From NCBI GenBank assembly GCA_023151185.1, contig JAKLJL010000011.1, positions 1 through 64,000 on the forward strand: DNA of 64,000 nt. Direction: 5' to 3'. Below are positions 1 through 7,932 of the stretch, one piece after another (position 1 is the stretch's first letter; every line of letters begins with the position of its first letter). The notes under the pieces are model-generated. The model ran no database searches. It was given only the letters and a program-made list of their open reading frames with translations, and was not told the DNA's origin. Source of the DNA: Bacteroidota bacterium. GTDB lineage: Bacteria; Bacteroidota; JABWAT01. A program made the translations under genes and the position numbers.

Positions 1-32
1 TCTCATACCTGGAAGAGTAGGTCGCTGCCGGC
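1..32 (+). rRNA. 5S ribosomal RNA, 3' end only
   Basis: The first 32 bases match the 3' part of bacterial 5S rRNA: the helix-E/loop region followed by GAGTAGGTCGCTGCCGG, the usual closing strand of helix A. They are followed at once by a run of eight T. The rest of the gene, and presumably the 23S and 16S genes, lie before the window. Recognised by motif only; no covariance model was run. Confidence 0.8.
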
Positions 33-43
33 TTTTTTTTATC

Positions 44-70
44 AAAAGCCACCCCCAAAAGGTGGCTTTT
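44..70 (+). terminator. stem-loop behind the rRNA operon
   Basis: AAAAGCCACC (44-53) pairs perfectly with GGTGGCTTTT (61-70) around a 7-nt loop. The A-run and T-run at its feet make it a plausible bidirectional intrinsic terminator ending the rRNA transcript. The T-tract downstream is short, so termination may rest partly on the T8 at 33-40. Confidence 0.55.
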
Positions 71-390
71 GTCGTTTGGTTGGGTATCCATGTTTTCCTC
101 TCCTCACAACCGGGCCAGAGCTCTCTGAACCGGCATCACCAGAGCTTTATCTTCTGCCAATCTTCTTTGTCCCGGGGTAAGGGACAACTTCTGAAAAAGA
201 TGTTCTAATCCTTTAATTATATTCAATTTGCAGGGTTGTCCATCTTTGCCCTTTATTTAATCAACTTCTAACCGGAATGGCCAGTCCGGAGATAATTCGG
301 GCTTTAATCTTTCCGAAATCAGTTCTACCTTCATGACTGTGAAAAAATCTGCTTCTGCAGAGACTAAATGTTGGTAAACAGAGGAAAAAA
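71..390. other. gene-free leader between 5S and nifJ
   Basis: These 320 bases hold no convincing gene and no clear TAnnTTTG promoter. A minus-strand frame of about 50 codons (104-256) has no ATG start near its beginning and resembles nothing I recognise. A Shine-Dalgarno GAGG at 381-384 precedes the nifJ start. Confidence 0.5.
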
Positions 391-3300
391 ATGAAACGGA
401 AAATGGTTACGATTGATGGCAACGAGGCAGCCGCCTTTGTGGCACATAAGGTAAATGAAGTCATTGCTATCTATCCGATTACTCCCTCATCCACCATGGG
501 AGAACTTTCAGATGAGTATTCAGCTAAGGGACAAAAAAATATCTGGGGAACCGTTCCCAGCGTTACCGAGATGCAAAGCGAAGGGGGGGCTGCAGGTGCT
601 GTTCACGGTGCCCTGCAAACCGGAGCTTTAACAACCACCTTTACGGCTTCGCAGGGTCTTCTTCTGATGATCCCGAATATGTACAAAATAGCCGGGGAAC
701 TGACTTCAACCGTCTTTCATGTTACTGCCCGGTCACTTGCCGCACAGGGACTTTCAATTTTTGGGGATCACTCAGACGTAATGGCTGCCCGCCAGACCGG
801 CTGGATCATGCTGGCCTCGAACAACCCCCAGGAAGTAATGGATACTGCTTTAATTGCCCACCGTGCAACACTCGAAGCCCATCTGCCTGTTATTCACTTT
901 TTTGACGGATTCAGAACGTCACATGAAGTCTCGAAAATTGAGCAGCTCACCAGTGAGGATTTAAAGGCGATGATGCCGGATCACCTTGTAATTGCTCACA
1001 GAAAAAAAGCTTTAACCCCGGATTCACCGGTTATGCGGGGAACTGCCCAAAACCCGGATGTGTATTTTCAGGGCCGTGAAACGGTAAATCCGTTTTATGA
1101 AAAAACCCCGGGAATTATCCAGAAAGTGATGGATGAGTTTGCAGGGTTGACCGGCAGACAGTACCGGTTGTTTGATTATTACGGGGCACCGGATGCTGAC
1201 CGGGTAATTATCATGATGGGGTCAGGAGCCGAGGCTGCATCCGAAACAGTCGATTATCTAGCATCCAGAGGAGAGAAAATCGGTCTGATAAAAGTTCGGC
1301 TGTACCGCCCGTTCAGCCGGGAACATCTGATCCAGGCCCTTCCGGTGACAACAAAGGCGCTGGCAGTTCTCGACAGAACCAAGGAACCGGGATCCAACGG
1401 TGAACCGCTTTATCATGATGTGCTGACGGCGCTTACCGAATCGATGCAGGACGGGACACTTCCTACAGCATCGTTCCCAAAATTTATCGGCGGCCGGTAC
1501 GGACTTTCCTCGAAGGAATTTACCCCGGCTATGATCAAAGCTATTTATGATGAGCTGAAAAAAGATAAACCCAAAAACCATTTCACAATCGGCATTACAG
1601 ATGACCTGACGAATTCCCATCTGGTTTATGATGCGGACTTTACCACAGAAACTCCGGATGTCTTCAGGGGAATGTTTTATGGACTTGGAGCAGACGGAAC
1701 CGTTGGTGCCAACAAAAACTCCATCAAAATTATCGGAGAGGAAACTTCGAATTTTGCACAGGGATACTTCGTCTATGATTCCAAAAAATCAGGCTCCATG
1801 ACGACTTCTCACCTCCGGTTCGGGAAAAAGCCGATCCGGTCAACTTACCTGATTTCCCGGCCCACCTTTGTGGCATGTCATCAGTTTGCGTTTGTTGAGA
1901 AATTTGACATGCTGGCTGAAGCGGAACCCGGAGCGGTATTTTTACTGAACAGCCCGTATTCGAAAGAGGAAGTCTGGAACCACCTGCCCGGCCGGATGCA
2001 GCAGCAGATAATTTCAAGGAAGATCAGGTTTTATGTCATCGATGGACTAGAGGTTGCCAAAAAAACCGGTATGGGCGGCAGGATTAACACCATCATGCAA
2101 ACCTGTTTCTTTGCTATTTCGGGTGTTCTTTCCAGAGAGGAAGCCATCGGAAAAATTAAAGATGCTGTTAAAAAAACGTATGGCAAAAAGGGTGAAGAAA
2201 TTGTCAGGAAAAACTTTGAGGCCATTGACCAAACCCTTGAGAACCTGTTTGAAGTCAATTACCCCGCAACCGTTACCGGCACACTGGCCGAGCCGGCTGT
2301 TGTTTCTGATCTGGCCCCAGACTTTGTAAAAAAGGTAACATCGCTGATGATGGCCGGAAAAGGGGACCAGATTACCACCTCCATGATGCCAGCCGATGGA
2401 ACCTGGCCAACTGCAACAACCCAATGGGAAAAACGGAATATTGCTTCTGAAATCCCTGTTTGGGATCCGGAGACCTGCATTCAATGCGGGAAATGTGCGC
2501 TGGTTTGTCCGCATGCGGTAATCCGGATTAAGGCTTATGACGGAAAATATCTGTCAGGATCTCCTGAGACCTTCAAATCAACTGAGGCGAAAGGACGGGA
2601 ATTTGATCCAGGCACAAAATATACCATCCAGATTGCGCCTGAAGATTGCACCGGATGTGAACTTTGTGTCGAAATCTGCCCGGCAAAAAATAAACAGAAC
2701 ACCTCCCTGAAGGCCATTAATATGGCGACGCAGCTTCCGATCAGGGAAACAGAAAAGAAAAACTGGGACTTTTTCCTGAACCTGCCAGAGTATGACCGGT
2801 CGAAAGTTAATGCCTCAACCGTAAAAGGATCCCAGTTGCTTCAGCCTTTATTCGAGTTTTCTGGGGCCTGTGCGGGTTGCGGGGAAACACCTTACCTGAA
2901 ACTGGTTTCCCAATTGTTCGGTGACCGGATGGTCGTAGCCAATGCGACTGGGTGTTCTTCGATTTATGGTGGTAACCTGCCGACAACGCCGTGGGCGAAA
3001 AATAAAGAGGGGCGCGGTCCTGCATGGTCCAATTCTCTTTTCGAGGATAATGCAGAGTTTGGTCTTGGTTACCGGCTCTCCATTGATAAACACAAGGAAA
3101 TGGCCACTGAATACCTGATCTCGCTGAAAGACCAGCTCGATCCGGCCCTGGTAGAGGGAATTCTCTCGGCAGAACAAAAGGAAGAACATGAAATCTTTGC
3201 CCAGCGGGAACGGGTTGATAAACTCAAAACAGCCCTGAAGACCCTGACCGGGAGTGCTGCCGTCATGCTGCTGACTCTGGCCGATTATCTGGTTAAAAAA

Positions 3301-3987
3301 TCAGTCTGGATTGTTGGTGGAGACGGCTGGGCTTATGATATTGGTTACGGTGGACTGGACCATGTTCTGACCTCTGGCCGGAATGTGAATATTCTGGTTC
3401 TGGATACCGAAGTTTACTCCAATACAGGGGGACAGATGTCCAAATCAACCCCAATGGGGGCAGTTGCCAAATTTGCTGCTGGAGGTAAGAGAAACGGCAA
3501 AAAGGACCTTGGGCTTATCGCGATGAGTTATGGGAATGTGTATGTGGCCAGAATTGCAATGGGAGCCAGTGATGTTCAGACAATCAAGGCAATTCAGGAG
3601 GCCGAAAAATATGACGGTCCGTCTCTGATTATTGCCTACAGTCATTGTATTGCCCACGGGTATAACCTGAAATACGGTATGCAGCAACAAAAACTGGCGG
3701 TTGATTCGGGTCACTGGAATCTGTTCAGGTACAATCCGGATCTGGTATCAGAAAACAAAAATCCGTTCCAGCTCGATTCAAAAGCCCCTAAAATCAGGCT
3801 CGAAGACTATATTTATAATGAAACCCGGTATAAGATGCTGACGAAAATGCATCCGGAAACGGCTAAAATGCTTTTGGATCAGAACCAGAAGGATGTTCAG
3901 GCCAGATGGAAGCATTATGAAACCCTGGCCTCAGAGGATTTCAGCACGAACGGCAACGGAATCAATCCAGTAAGAAAGGAGAACTGA
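391..3987 (+). CDS. nifJ: pyruvate:ferredoxin (flavodoxin) oxidoreductase
   Basis: Cytosolic enzyme that oxidatively decarboxylates pyruvate to acetyl-CoA and CO2, reducing ferredoxin or flavodoxin. The 1198 residues match the usual length of the fused single-chain form. In order: an N-terminal domain with YPITPSSTMGE near residue 29, domains II-III, two [4Fe-4S] motifs CxxCxxCxxxCP starting at C696 and C753, and the TPP/proximal-cluster domain with CAGC at 827-830, ATGC near 855, GGDG at 976-979 and SHCIAHGY near 1080. All cluster and TPP ligands look present. The ATG has GAGG a few bases upstream. The next gene begins two bases after the stop, so the two are surely co-transcribed. Direction in vivo (pyruvate oxidation or synthesis) cannot be told from sequence. 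Confidence 0.97.
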   Translation: MKRKMVTIDGNEAAAFVAHKVNEVIAIYPITPSSTMGELSDEYSAKGQKNIWGTVPSVTEMQSEGGAAGAVHGALQTGALTTTFTASQGLLLMIPNMYKIAGELTSTVFHVTARSLAAQGLSIFGDHSDVMAARQTGWIMLASNNPQEVMDTALIAHRATLEAHLPVIHFFDGFRTSHEVSKIEQLTSEDLKAMMPDHLVIAHRKKALTPDSPVMRGTAQNPDVYFQGRETVNPFYEKTPGIIQKVMDEFAGLTGRQYRLFDYYGAPDADRVIIMMGSGAEAASETVDYLASRGEKIGLIKVRLYRPFSREHLIQALPVTTKALAVLDRTKEPGSNGEPLYHDVLTALTESMQDGTLPTASFPKFIGGRYGLSSKEFTPAMIKAIYDELKKDKPKNHFTIGITDDLTNSHLVYDADFTTETPDVFRGMFYGLGADGTVGANKNSIKIIGEETSNFAQGYFVYDSKKSGSMTTSHLRFGKKPIRSTYLISRPTFVACHQFAFVEKFDMLAEAEPGAVFLLNSPYSKEEVWNHLPGRMQQQIISRKIRFYVIDGLEVAKKTGMGGRINTIMQTCFFAISGVLSREEAIGKIKDAVKKTYGKKGEEIVRKNFEAIDQTLENLFEVNYPATVTGTLAEPAVVSDLAPDFVKKVTSLMMAGKGDQITTSMMPADGTWPTATTQWEKRNIASEIPVWDPETCIQCGKCALVCPHAVIRIKAYDGKYLSGSPETFKSTEAKGREFDPGTKYTIQIAPEDCTGCELCVEICPAKNKQNTSLKAINMATQLPIRETEKKNWDFFLNLPEYDRSKVNASTVKGSQLLQPLFEFSGACAGCGETPYLKLVSQLFGDRMVVANATGCSSIYGGNLPTTPWAKNKEGRGPAWSNSLFEDNAEFGLGYRLSIDKHKEMATEYLISLKDQLDPALVEGILSAEQKEEHEIFAQRERVDKLKTALKTLTGSAAVMLLTLADYLVKKSVWIVGGDGWAYDIGYGGLDHVLTSGRNVNILVLDTEVYSNTGGQMSKSTPMGAVAKFAAGGKRNGKKDLGLIAMSYGNVYVARIAMGASDVQTIKAIQEAEKYDGPSLIIAYSHCIAHGYNLKYGMQQQKLAVDSGHWNLFRYNPDLVSENKNPFQLDSKAPKIRLEDYIYNETRYKMLTKMHPETAKMLLDQNQKDVQARWKHYETLASEDFSTNGNGINPVRKEN

Positions 3988-3988
3988 A

Positions 3989-4984
3989 ATGGATATCTCG
4001 ACGAATTACCTCGGATTAAAACTTAAAAGTCCGCTGGTGGCCTCAGCCTCTCCGCTTTCTACTGACGTTGCAAAAGTCAGACAGCTTGAGGATGCCGGTG
4101 CCAGTGCTGTGGTGATGTACTCGCTGTTTGAAGAACAGATTGAGCATGACAATCAGGCACTTGATACCTTTCTGGAACAGGGAACCGAATCATTTGCTGA
4201 GGCTTTGGATTATTTCCCGACACCTGAAGAATATTACAACCGTGAAGCAGAGGATTACCTGGAGCAGATCCACAAGCTGAAAAAGGCGGTTGACATTCCG
4301 GTAATTGCAAGCCTGAACGGGGTTACACCCGGTGGCTGGACAAAATATGCAAGAAAAATGCAGGATGCCGGTGCAGATGCCATTGAACTGAATGTCTATC
4401 ATATTGCAACCGACTTTTCAAAAAGTGCTCTGGATGTGGAAAATATCTACATCGAAGACCTGAAAAGTGTCAAATATGCAGTGACGATTCCTGTTTCTAT
4501 CAAAGTCGGACCTTACTTCAGTTCCTTTGCCAATATGGCCAAGCGACTGAATGAAGCCGGTGCAGACGGATTGGTCCTTTTTAACCGGTTTTATCAGCCG
4601 GATATTGATCTGGATGCGCTTGAAGTCATGCCCAATCTTCAATTCTCCTCACCGGCTGAAATGAGGCTTCCTTTACGGTGGCTTGCCATTTTGTACGGGC
4701 ATCTCAATTCCTGCAGCCTGGCAGCAACAACCGGCGTTCATTCCTCTTATGATGTCCTGAAGCTGATTATGGCCGGCGCAGATGTCACCATGCTGGCCTC
4801 TGCCCTTCTGAAAAACGGGATCGGCAGGCTAACTGAGATTGAAATGGAAATGAAGCACTGGATGGAGGAACATGAATATGAGTCCCTTTCTCAGATGAGG
4901 GGGTCTATGAGTTACCGGCATGTGAAAGATCCGGCTGCTTTTACCCGGGCCAACTACATGAAAACCCTTCAATCAATCAAGTAA
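3989..4984 (+). CDS. dihydroorotate dehydrogenase-like flavoprotein
   Basis: A 331-residue FMN-binding TIM barrel of the DHOD/PreA family. It opens with a typical first strand (TNYLGLKLKSPLVASASPLS). AGADAIELN near residue 133, SIKVGP near 171 and AGADVTMLASALL near 265 follow as in the FMN/phosphate-binding strands. It starts one base after the nifJ stop, with AAAGGAGA (3975-3982) as ribosome site. DHOD-like proteins directly behind nifJ recur in several phyla. I infer a redox role linked to ferredoxin or flavodoxin rather than pyrimidine synthesis, since no pyr genes are nearby. The true substrate is unknown. Confidence 0.85.
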   Translation: MDISTNYLGLKLKSPLVASASPLSTDVAKVRQLEDAGASAVVMYSLFEEQIEHDNQALDTFLEQGTESFAEALDYFPTPEEYYNREAEDYLEQIHKLKKAVDIPVIASLNGVTPGGWTKYARKMQDAGADAIELNVYHIATDFSKSALDVENIYIEDLKSVKYAVTIPVSIKVGPYFSSFANMAKRLNEAGADGLVLFNRFYQPDIDLDALEVMPNLQFSSPAEMRLPLRWLAILYGHLNSCSLAATTGVHSSYDVLKLIMAGADVTMLASALLKNGIGRLTEIEMEMKHWMEEHEYESLSQMRGSMSYRHVKDPAAFTRANYMKTLQSIK

Positions 4985-5002
4985 CGGTTTGAGGATTCAC
5001 GA

Positions 5003-5036
5003 ACAAAAAAGCCAGTCACCCGACTGGCTTTTTTGT
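5003..5036. terminator. bidirectional intrinsic terminator
   Basis: GCCAGTC (5011-5017), loop ACCC, GACTGGC (5022-5028), flanked by A6 and T6. Strong classical terminator closing the nifJ operon. Confidence 0.9.
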
Positions 5037-5123
5037 TTGTACCATCACACGAAAGAGTAGAAGTCTGCCAACAAATTGACATTCCGGTCCAAAATTCAGT
5101 TAATTTGGCAAAAAGGAATTTCT

Positions 5124-6299
5124 ATGCGGAATCTTGCATTTTTTCTTACTCTTTTTATGGCCGGGTCTGTGTTTGGTCAACCCGTAAGTACGTTTGATTC
5201 AAACGATGAAGGCTGGCAGACGACCTCTGATGCCAAACGGTATCCGGTGCCGGATTATTTTCCAACAGGAGGAAATCCGGGTGGGTACATTTCAGCGACA
5301 GATAACACCTCCGGAATCTACTTTTACTTCAATGCACCGGCTGGATTTCTTGGCGATCAATCCCTTTTCCTGGGTGATACACTGTATTTCGATCTCATGG
5401 TAAATTATTTGGGTGATGCCAATCCATCCCTTGCCGATATCCGGATTCAGGGAGCAGGGTTCGATTTGGTCTACAATTTCGGTTCGCCTTCTGCTGCCGG
5501 ACAATGGGTCAGCTATACAATTCCGCTTACCGCTGTTTCCGGATGGAAAAAAACAAGCCTTACCGGAGGCAGCCCTTCCGAATCTGAATTCCAGGCTGCA
5601 CTATCAAGTCTAACTCTTCTCCAGATCCGGGGTGAGTACACCACCAATGTTGATATCGTTGGTCTGGATAATGTCAGGATTGGCTGGCAAACGGTTCCGG
5701 TAGAACTGGTTTCGTTTTCCGGTTCACAATCGGGCAATATTGTGACTCTGAACTGGAGTACAGCATCAGAAACAAACAATTTTGGATGGGAAGTGGAAAG
5801 GCAAGAAGTCAGAAGTCAGGAGTCAGAAGACAGATTTTCAACAGGCTCACAGACTGAAAATTGGGAAAAGGTTGGTTTTGTTGCCGGAAATGGAACCACA
5901 ACCGAACCGCAATCATATCGTTTTTCTTCACCAGTCACAAGTCCCCTGTTACCGGCTGTTTTCCGGTTAAAACAGATTGATCTTGATGGAACGGTAAGCT
6001 TCAGTAAAATTTTAACTGTAACGGTCCATCCGGAGAGACTTGCACTTCTTCAGAATTATCCCAATCCTTTTAACCCGGAAACCCAGCTCCGGTTTTACTT
6101 ACCTGAGGCAGAAAAAGTCACACTTTCTGTTTTGGATATTACTGGTAGAACGGTTGCAGTTCTTGTTAAAAATTCCGGATTTCAGGCTGGCGGGCACGCC
6201 GTTTCTTTTTCCGGAGCTGAGCTTTCAACAGGGATTTATTTGACCAGACTAGAAGTTGGGGGGACGGTTTTAACTTCAAAAATCATGCTGGTGAAGTAA
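5124..6299 (+). CDS. secreted laminin-B-like protein with T9SS sorting domain
   Basis: Predicted 391-residue extracellular protein. A signal peptide (MRNLAFFLTLFMAGSVFGQ) fixes the start at the ATG at 5124, with AAAAGGA at 5111-5117; the reading frame extends upstream to a TTG without support. Residues about 20-190 resemble a laminin B (domain IV) jelly roll (FDSNDEGWQ, TGGNPGGYIS, FLGDQS, DNVRIGW). A fibronectin-III-like stretch typical of this phylum follows (VELVSFSG, VTLNWSTASETNNFGWEVER). From about residue 308 comes the type A C-terminal sorting signal with NYPNPFNPETQLRF. The product should cross the outer membrane through the SprA machinery and be cleaved or anchored there. The ligand of the laminin-B domain is unknown. 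Confidence 0.88.
   Translation: MRNLAFFLTLFMAGSVFGQPVSTFDSNDEGWQTTSDAKRYPVPDYFPTGGNPGGYISATDNTSGIYFYFNAPAGFLGDQSLFLGDTLYFDLMVNYLGDANPSLADIRIQGAGFDLVYNFGSPSAAGQWVSYTIPLTAVSGWKKTSLTGGSPSESEFQAALSSLTLLQIRGEYTTNVDIVGLDNVRIGWQTVPVELVSFSGSQSGNIVTLNWSTASETNNFGWEVERQEVRSQESEDRFSTGSQTENWEKVGFVAGNGTTTEPQSYRFSSPVTSPLLPAVFRLKQIDLDGTVSFSKILTVTVHPERLALLQNYPNPFNPETQLRFYLPEAEKVTLSVLDITGRTVAVLVKNSGFQAGGHAVSFSGAELSTGIYLTRLEVGGTVLTSKIMLVK
5805..5832 (+). repeat. degenerate 7-bp tandem repeat inside the coding region
   Basis: About four units of a GAAGTCA-like heptamer run in a row (GAAGTCA GAAGTCA GGAGTCA GAAGACA), encoding a Glu/Ser/Arg-rich loop. A 7-bp unit shifts frame with each copy, so unit loss or gain would frameshift the gene unless it came in threes. 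Confidence 0.6.
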
Positions 6300-6322
6300 A
6301 GGCTCGTCTTGATTTTGGAATT

Positions 6323-6338
6323 CAAATTTTCAAATTTG
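6323..6338. promoter_or_regulatory. candidate operator of the RHH regulator
   Basis: Perfect inverted repeat CAAATTT-TC-AAATTTG located 20 bases before the RHH gene. Position and short AT-rich half-sites suit autoregulation by a ribbon-helix-helix protein. This is inference; the base composition makes chance palindromes easier here. Confidence 0.4.
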
Positions 6339-6357
6339 GAACCAATACGGAACCATT

Positions 6358-6594
6358 ATGTCTACCTATACAATCAAACTTATATCCCCGGATTTACTGC
6401 AAAGAATTAAAATCCGTGCTGAGCGAAATAAACGAAGTATGAATCAGGAAATTCTTTATATACTTGAATCAGCTGAATCAGAGAATTTGGCATCCAACAG
6501 TCAGTTACTTTCTGATATCAGAGAGAATAGAAACTTGTTTCCAGTAATTTCTTTTGGGGAAATAGAATCTTATAAAATTTCTGGTCGGGAATGA
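6358..6594 (+). CDS. Arc/FitA-like ribbon-helix-helix protein
   Basis: 78 residues. The N-terminal half (TIKLISPDLLQRIKIRAERN followed by KRSMNQEILYILESA) has the beta-strand, helix and SMNxEI helix pattern of Arc/MetJ-type DNA-binding antitoxins. The C-terminal half (ISFGEIESYK) could be a toxin-binding tail. No toxin gene follows on the same strand; a convergent NYN-domain RNase gene lies just downstream on the other strand. The stretch is clearly more AT-rich than its neighbours, which suggests transfer. No strong Shine-Dalgarno is visible. Function as antitoxin is inference; as a DNA-binding RHH protein it is fairly secure. Confidence 0.7.
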   Translation: MSTYTIKLISPDLLQRIKIRAERNKRSMNQEILYILESAESENLASNSQLLSDIRENRNLFPVISFGEIESYKISGRE

Positions 6595-6764
6595 TTTTGG
6601 GTGGACTTTTCCCTGATTTTTTTTCTGATGTCCTTCATAACCTCCTTCAATGGCCTACCTGTATCTCCATTGGCTTTTTGAAATTTAGAAACAGACAATT
6701 TGGATATAAGATCAGAAATGTTTTTCATTCGGGTATTTGATTCGGTATGGTGTTTACGAGTCAT
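6570..6764 (-). CDS. hypothetical 64-residue basic protein
   Basis: Small Lys/Arg-rich reading frame that starts 25 bases after the NYN gene stop on the same strand, so it could be a second cistron. It overlaps the 3' end of the convergent RHH gene by 25 bases. No family is recognised and no clear ribosome site precedes the ATG; an internal ATG at codon 13 is an alternative start. It may not be a gene at all. Confidence 0.3.
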   Translation of the reverse strand: MTRKHHTESNTRMKNISDLISKLSVSKFQKANGDTGRPLKEVMKDIRKKIREKSTQNHSRPEIL

Positions 6765-6789
6765 TTGTTTTCAAAGCTGCTTTTAGAAA

Positions 6790-7407
6790 TCACCAATTTG
6801 CAGGTTTCCTAATTGTAGTTCCAGGTATTGGATTTGGTAATTGGGAAATTGCTAATTGTGAGTCTGAGTATCTTAGTACTGCATCGGCATGACTGCAAAG
6901 CATCTGTGATTGTTTTGTTTTCCTGTGCAATAAAATTATGACTTTTTTGCCTAATAACTTAACAAGTTTAACGGCTTCCACAAAATCACTATCATTCGAA
7001 ATCAATACTGCACAATCATAAGAATTTTTCCAAGCATCGTTTAGCATATGAACTGCTAAATTAACATCCGATCCTTTTTCTTCGGTTTAAATAATTCTTT
7101 CTTTAAACCTTGGAGGAACAGGATTTGCCAAAGGCGCAGAGACTTCGTGACTAAGAAAGGTACCGAAGTGTATTGTTAGGTTAGGAATATGAGCCTGAAT
7201 TGCTCTTATAAAAGTATCTTGGCGTTGTGGCTGGGAAGAATCAAAGCGACCAGAGACTCGTGCAGTGAAGTAATTAATTTGTTCAATTTGGTGTGAGTCA
7301 GTGAGAATATTTTTACATAAAGTATTAAAATCCAACCACTTAAAGGAAGATCCCTTTACTGAGCTGTAATAAAAATTAAAACCGTCAATGTAAATATTTG
7401 TTCTCAT
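6790..7407 (-). pseudogene. NYN-domain (LabA/DUF88-like) RNase, interrupted by an in-frame stop
   Basis: Two pieces of one NYN (PIN-like) RNase lie in the same frame. The N-terminal piece is 106 residues from ATG 7407 (MRTNIYIDGFNFYY, first catalytic Asp). The C-terminal piece carries GSDVNLA, the active-site run ISNDSDF and an end like family C-termini (QLPNPI...KPANW). They are split only by a TAA at 7087-7089; reading through it gives KERII-stop-TEEKGSDVNLAVHMLNDAW without a frame change. The family commonly has Lys-Thr-Glu-Glu-Lys-Gly-x-Asp there, so a single base change (AAA to TAA) explains it. Total length, about 205 codons, is normal for the family. Either a recent nonsense mutation or a sequencing error. 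NYN proteins are metal-dependent RNases. Confidence 0.8.
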
Positions 7408-7422
7408 GGGATCCTTTTAAAT

Positions 7423-7455
7423 GCAAAGGGCAACACATTTCTATGTTGCCCTTGC
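7423..7455. other. stem-loop between the metal operon and the NYN gene
   Basis: AAGGGCAACA (7426-7435) and TGTTGCCCTT (7444-7453) form a perfect 10-bp stem with an 8-nt loop. It could end the minus-strand copper operon, but the following U-tract is weak (TTTGCATTT), so its role is uncertain. Confidence 0.4.
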
Positions 7456-7560
7456 GCCATAAGACCGAAGCCCTATGGGATATCGATGAACAAAATTATG
7501 ACAATCGACAGGAAATGTCAATTTAATCCGATTATTTTCCTGCTCTGCATGAATTTACTT

Positions 7561-7890
7561 CTACTTCTTTTTCTCCAGATTCATTCCGCATTTTGGACAT
7601 TTTCCCGGTTTTTCACTTTTAACTTCCGGATGCATCGGGCAGGTATAACTTACAGCAGGTTCCTTAGACTTAACTGGCTTTTCAGTGGCAGGAACGTCTG
7701 CTTTCACCTCCGACTTTTTCATGGTTTCCTTGCAATCCATTGCCTTTTCATCACCCTTTTCGCTCTTATCCATCTGGCAGCAGGATTTTGTTTTTAAAGA
7801 ATCAGGCGGAGTCTGTGCCATGACCTGATTGGCTGAAAAAACAAATGCAAGCAATAAAAGGCCTGTTTGGAGAATTGTTTTCGTTTTCAT
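7561..7890 (-). CDS. periplasmic heavy-metal-binding domain protein
   Basis: 109 residues: a signal peptide to about residue 25 (NQVMAQ), a Lys/Cys-rich middle (SCCQMDKSEKGDEKAMDC) and a C-terminal heavy-metal-binding domain, YTCPMHPEV (C84) ... CPKCGM (C98, C101). The same domain ends the CusB protein encoded upstream in this operon. Last gene of the efflux operon, 42 bases behind cusA. Likely a periplasmic copper/silver chaperone or sink, comparable in role to CusF though unrelated in fold. Confidence 0.82.
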   Translation of the reverse strand: MKTKTILQTGLLLLAFVFSANQVMAQTPPDSLKTKSCCQMDKSEKGDEKAMDCKETMKKSEVKADVPATEKPVKSKEPAVSYTCPMHPEVKSEKPGKCPKCGMNLEKKK

Positions 7891-7932
7891 TGTCTGTTCC
7901 TTTTTTTAGTTGTTAAACCTGAATCAAAACTA

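Noticed and set aside
1-91. Minus-strand ATG at 91 with GGAGAGG before it, open through the 5S end
   Set aside because: It would run antisense through the 5S rRNA gene and resembles no protein; the 5S match is far better supported.
104-256. Minus-strand frame of about 50 codons upstream of nifJ
   Set aside because: No ATG near its beginning, no ribosome site, no recognisable family.
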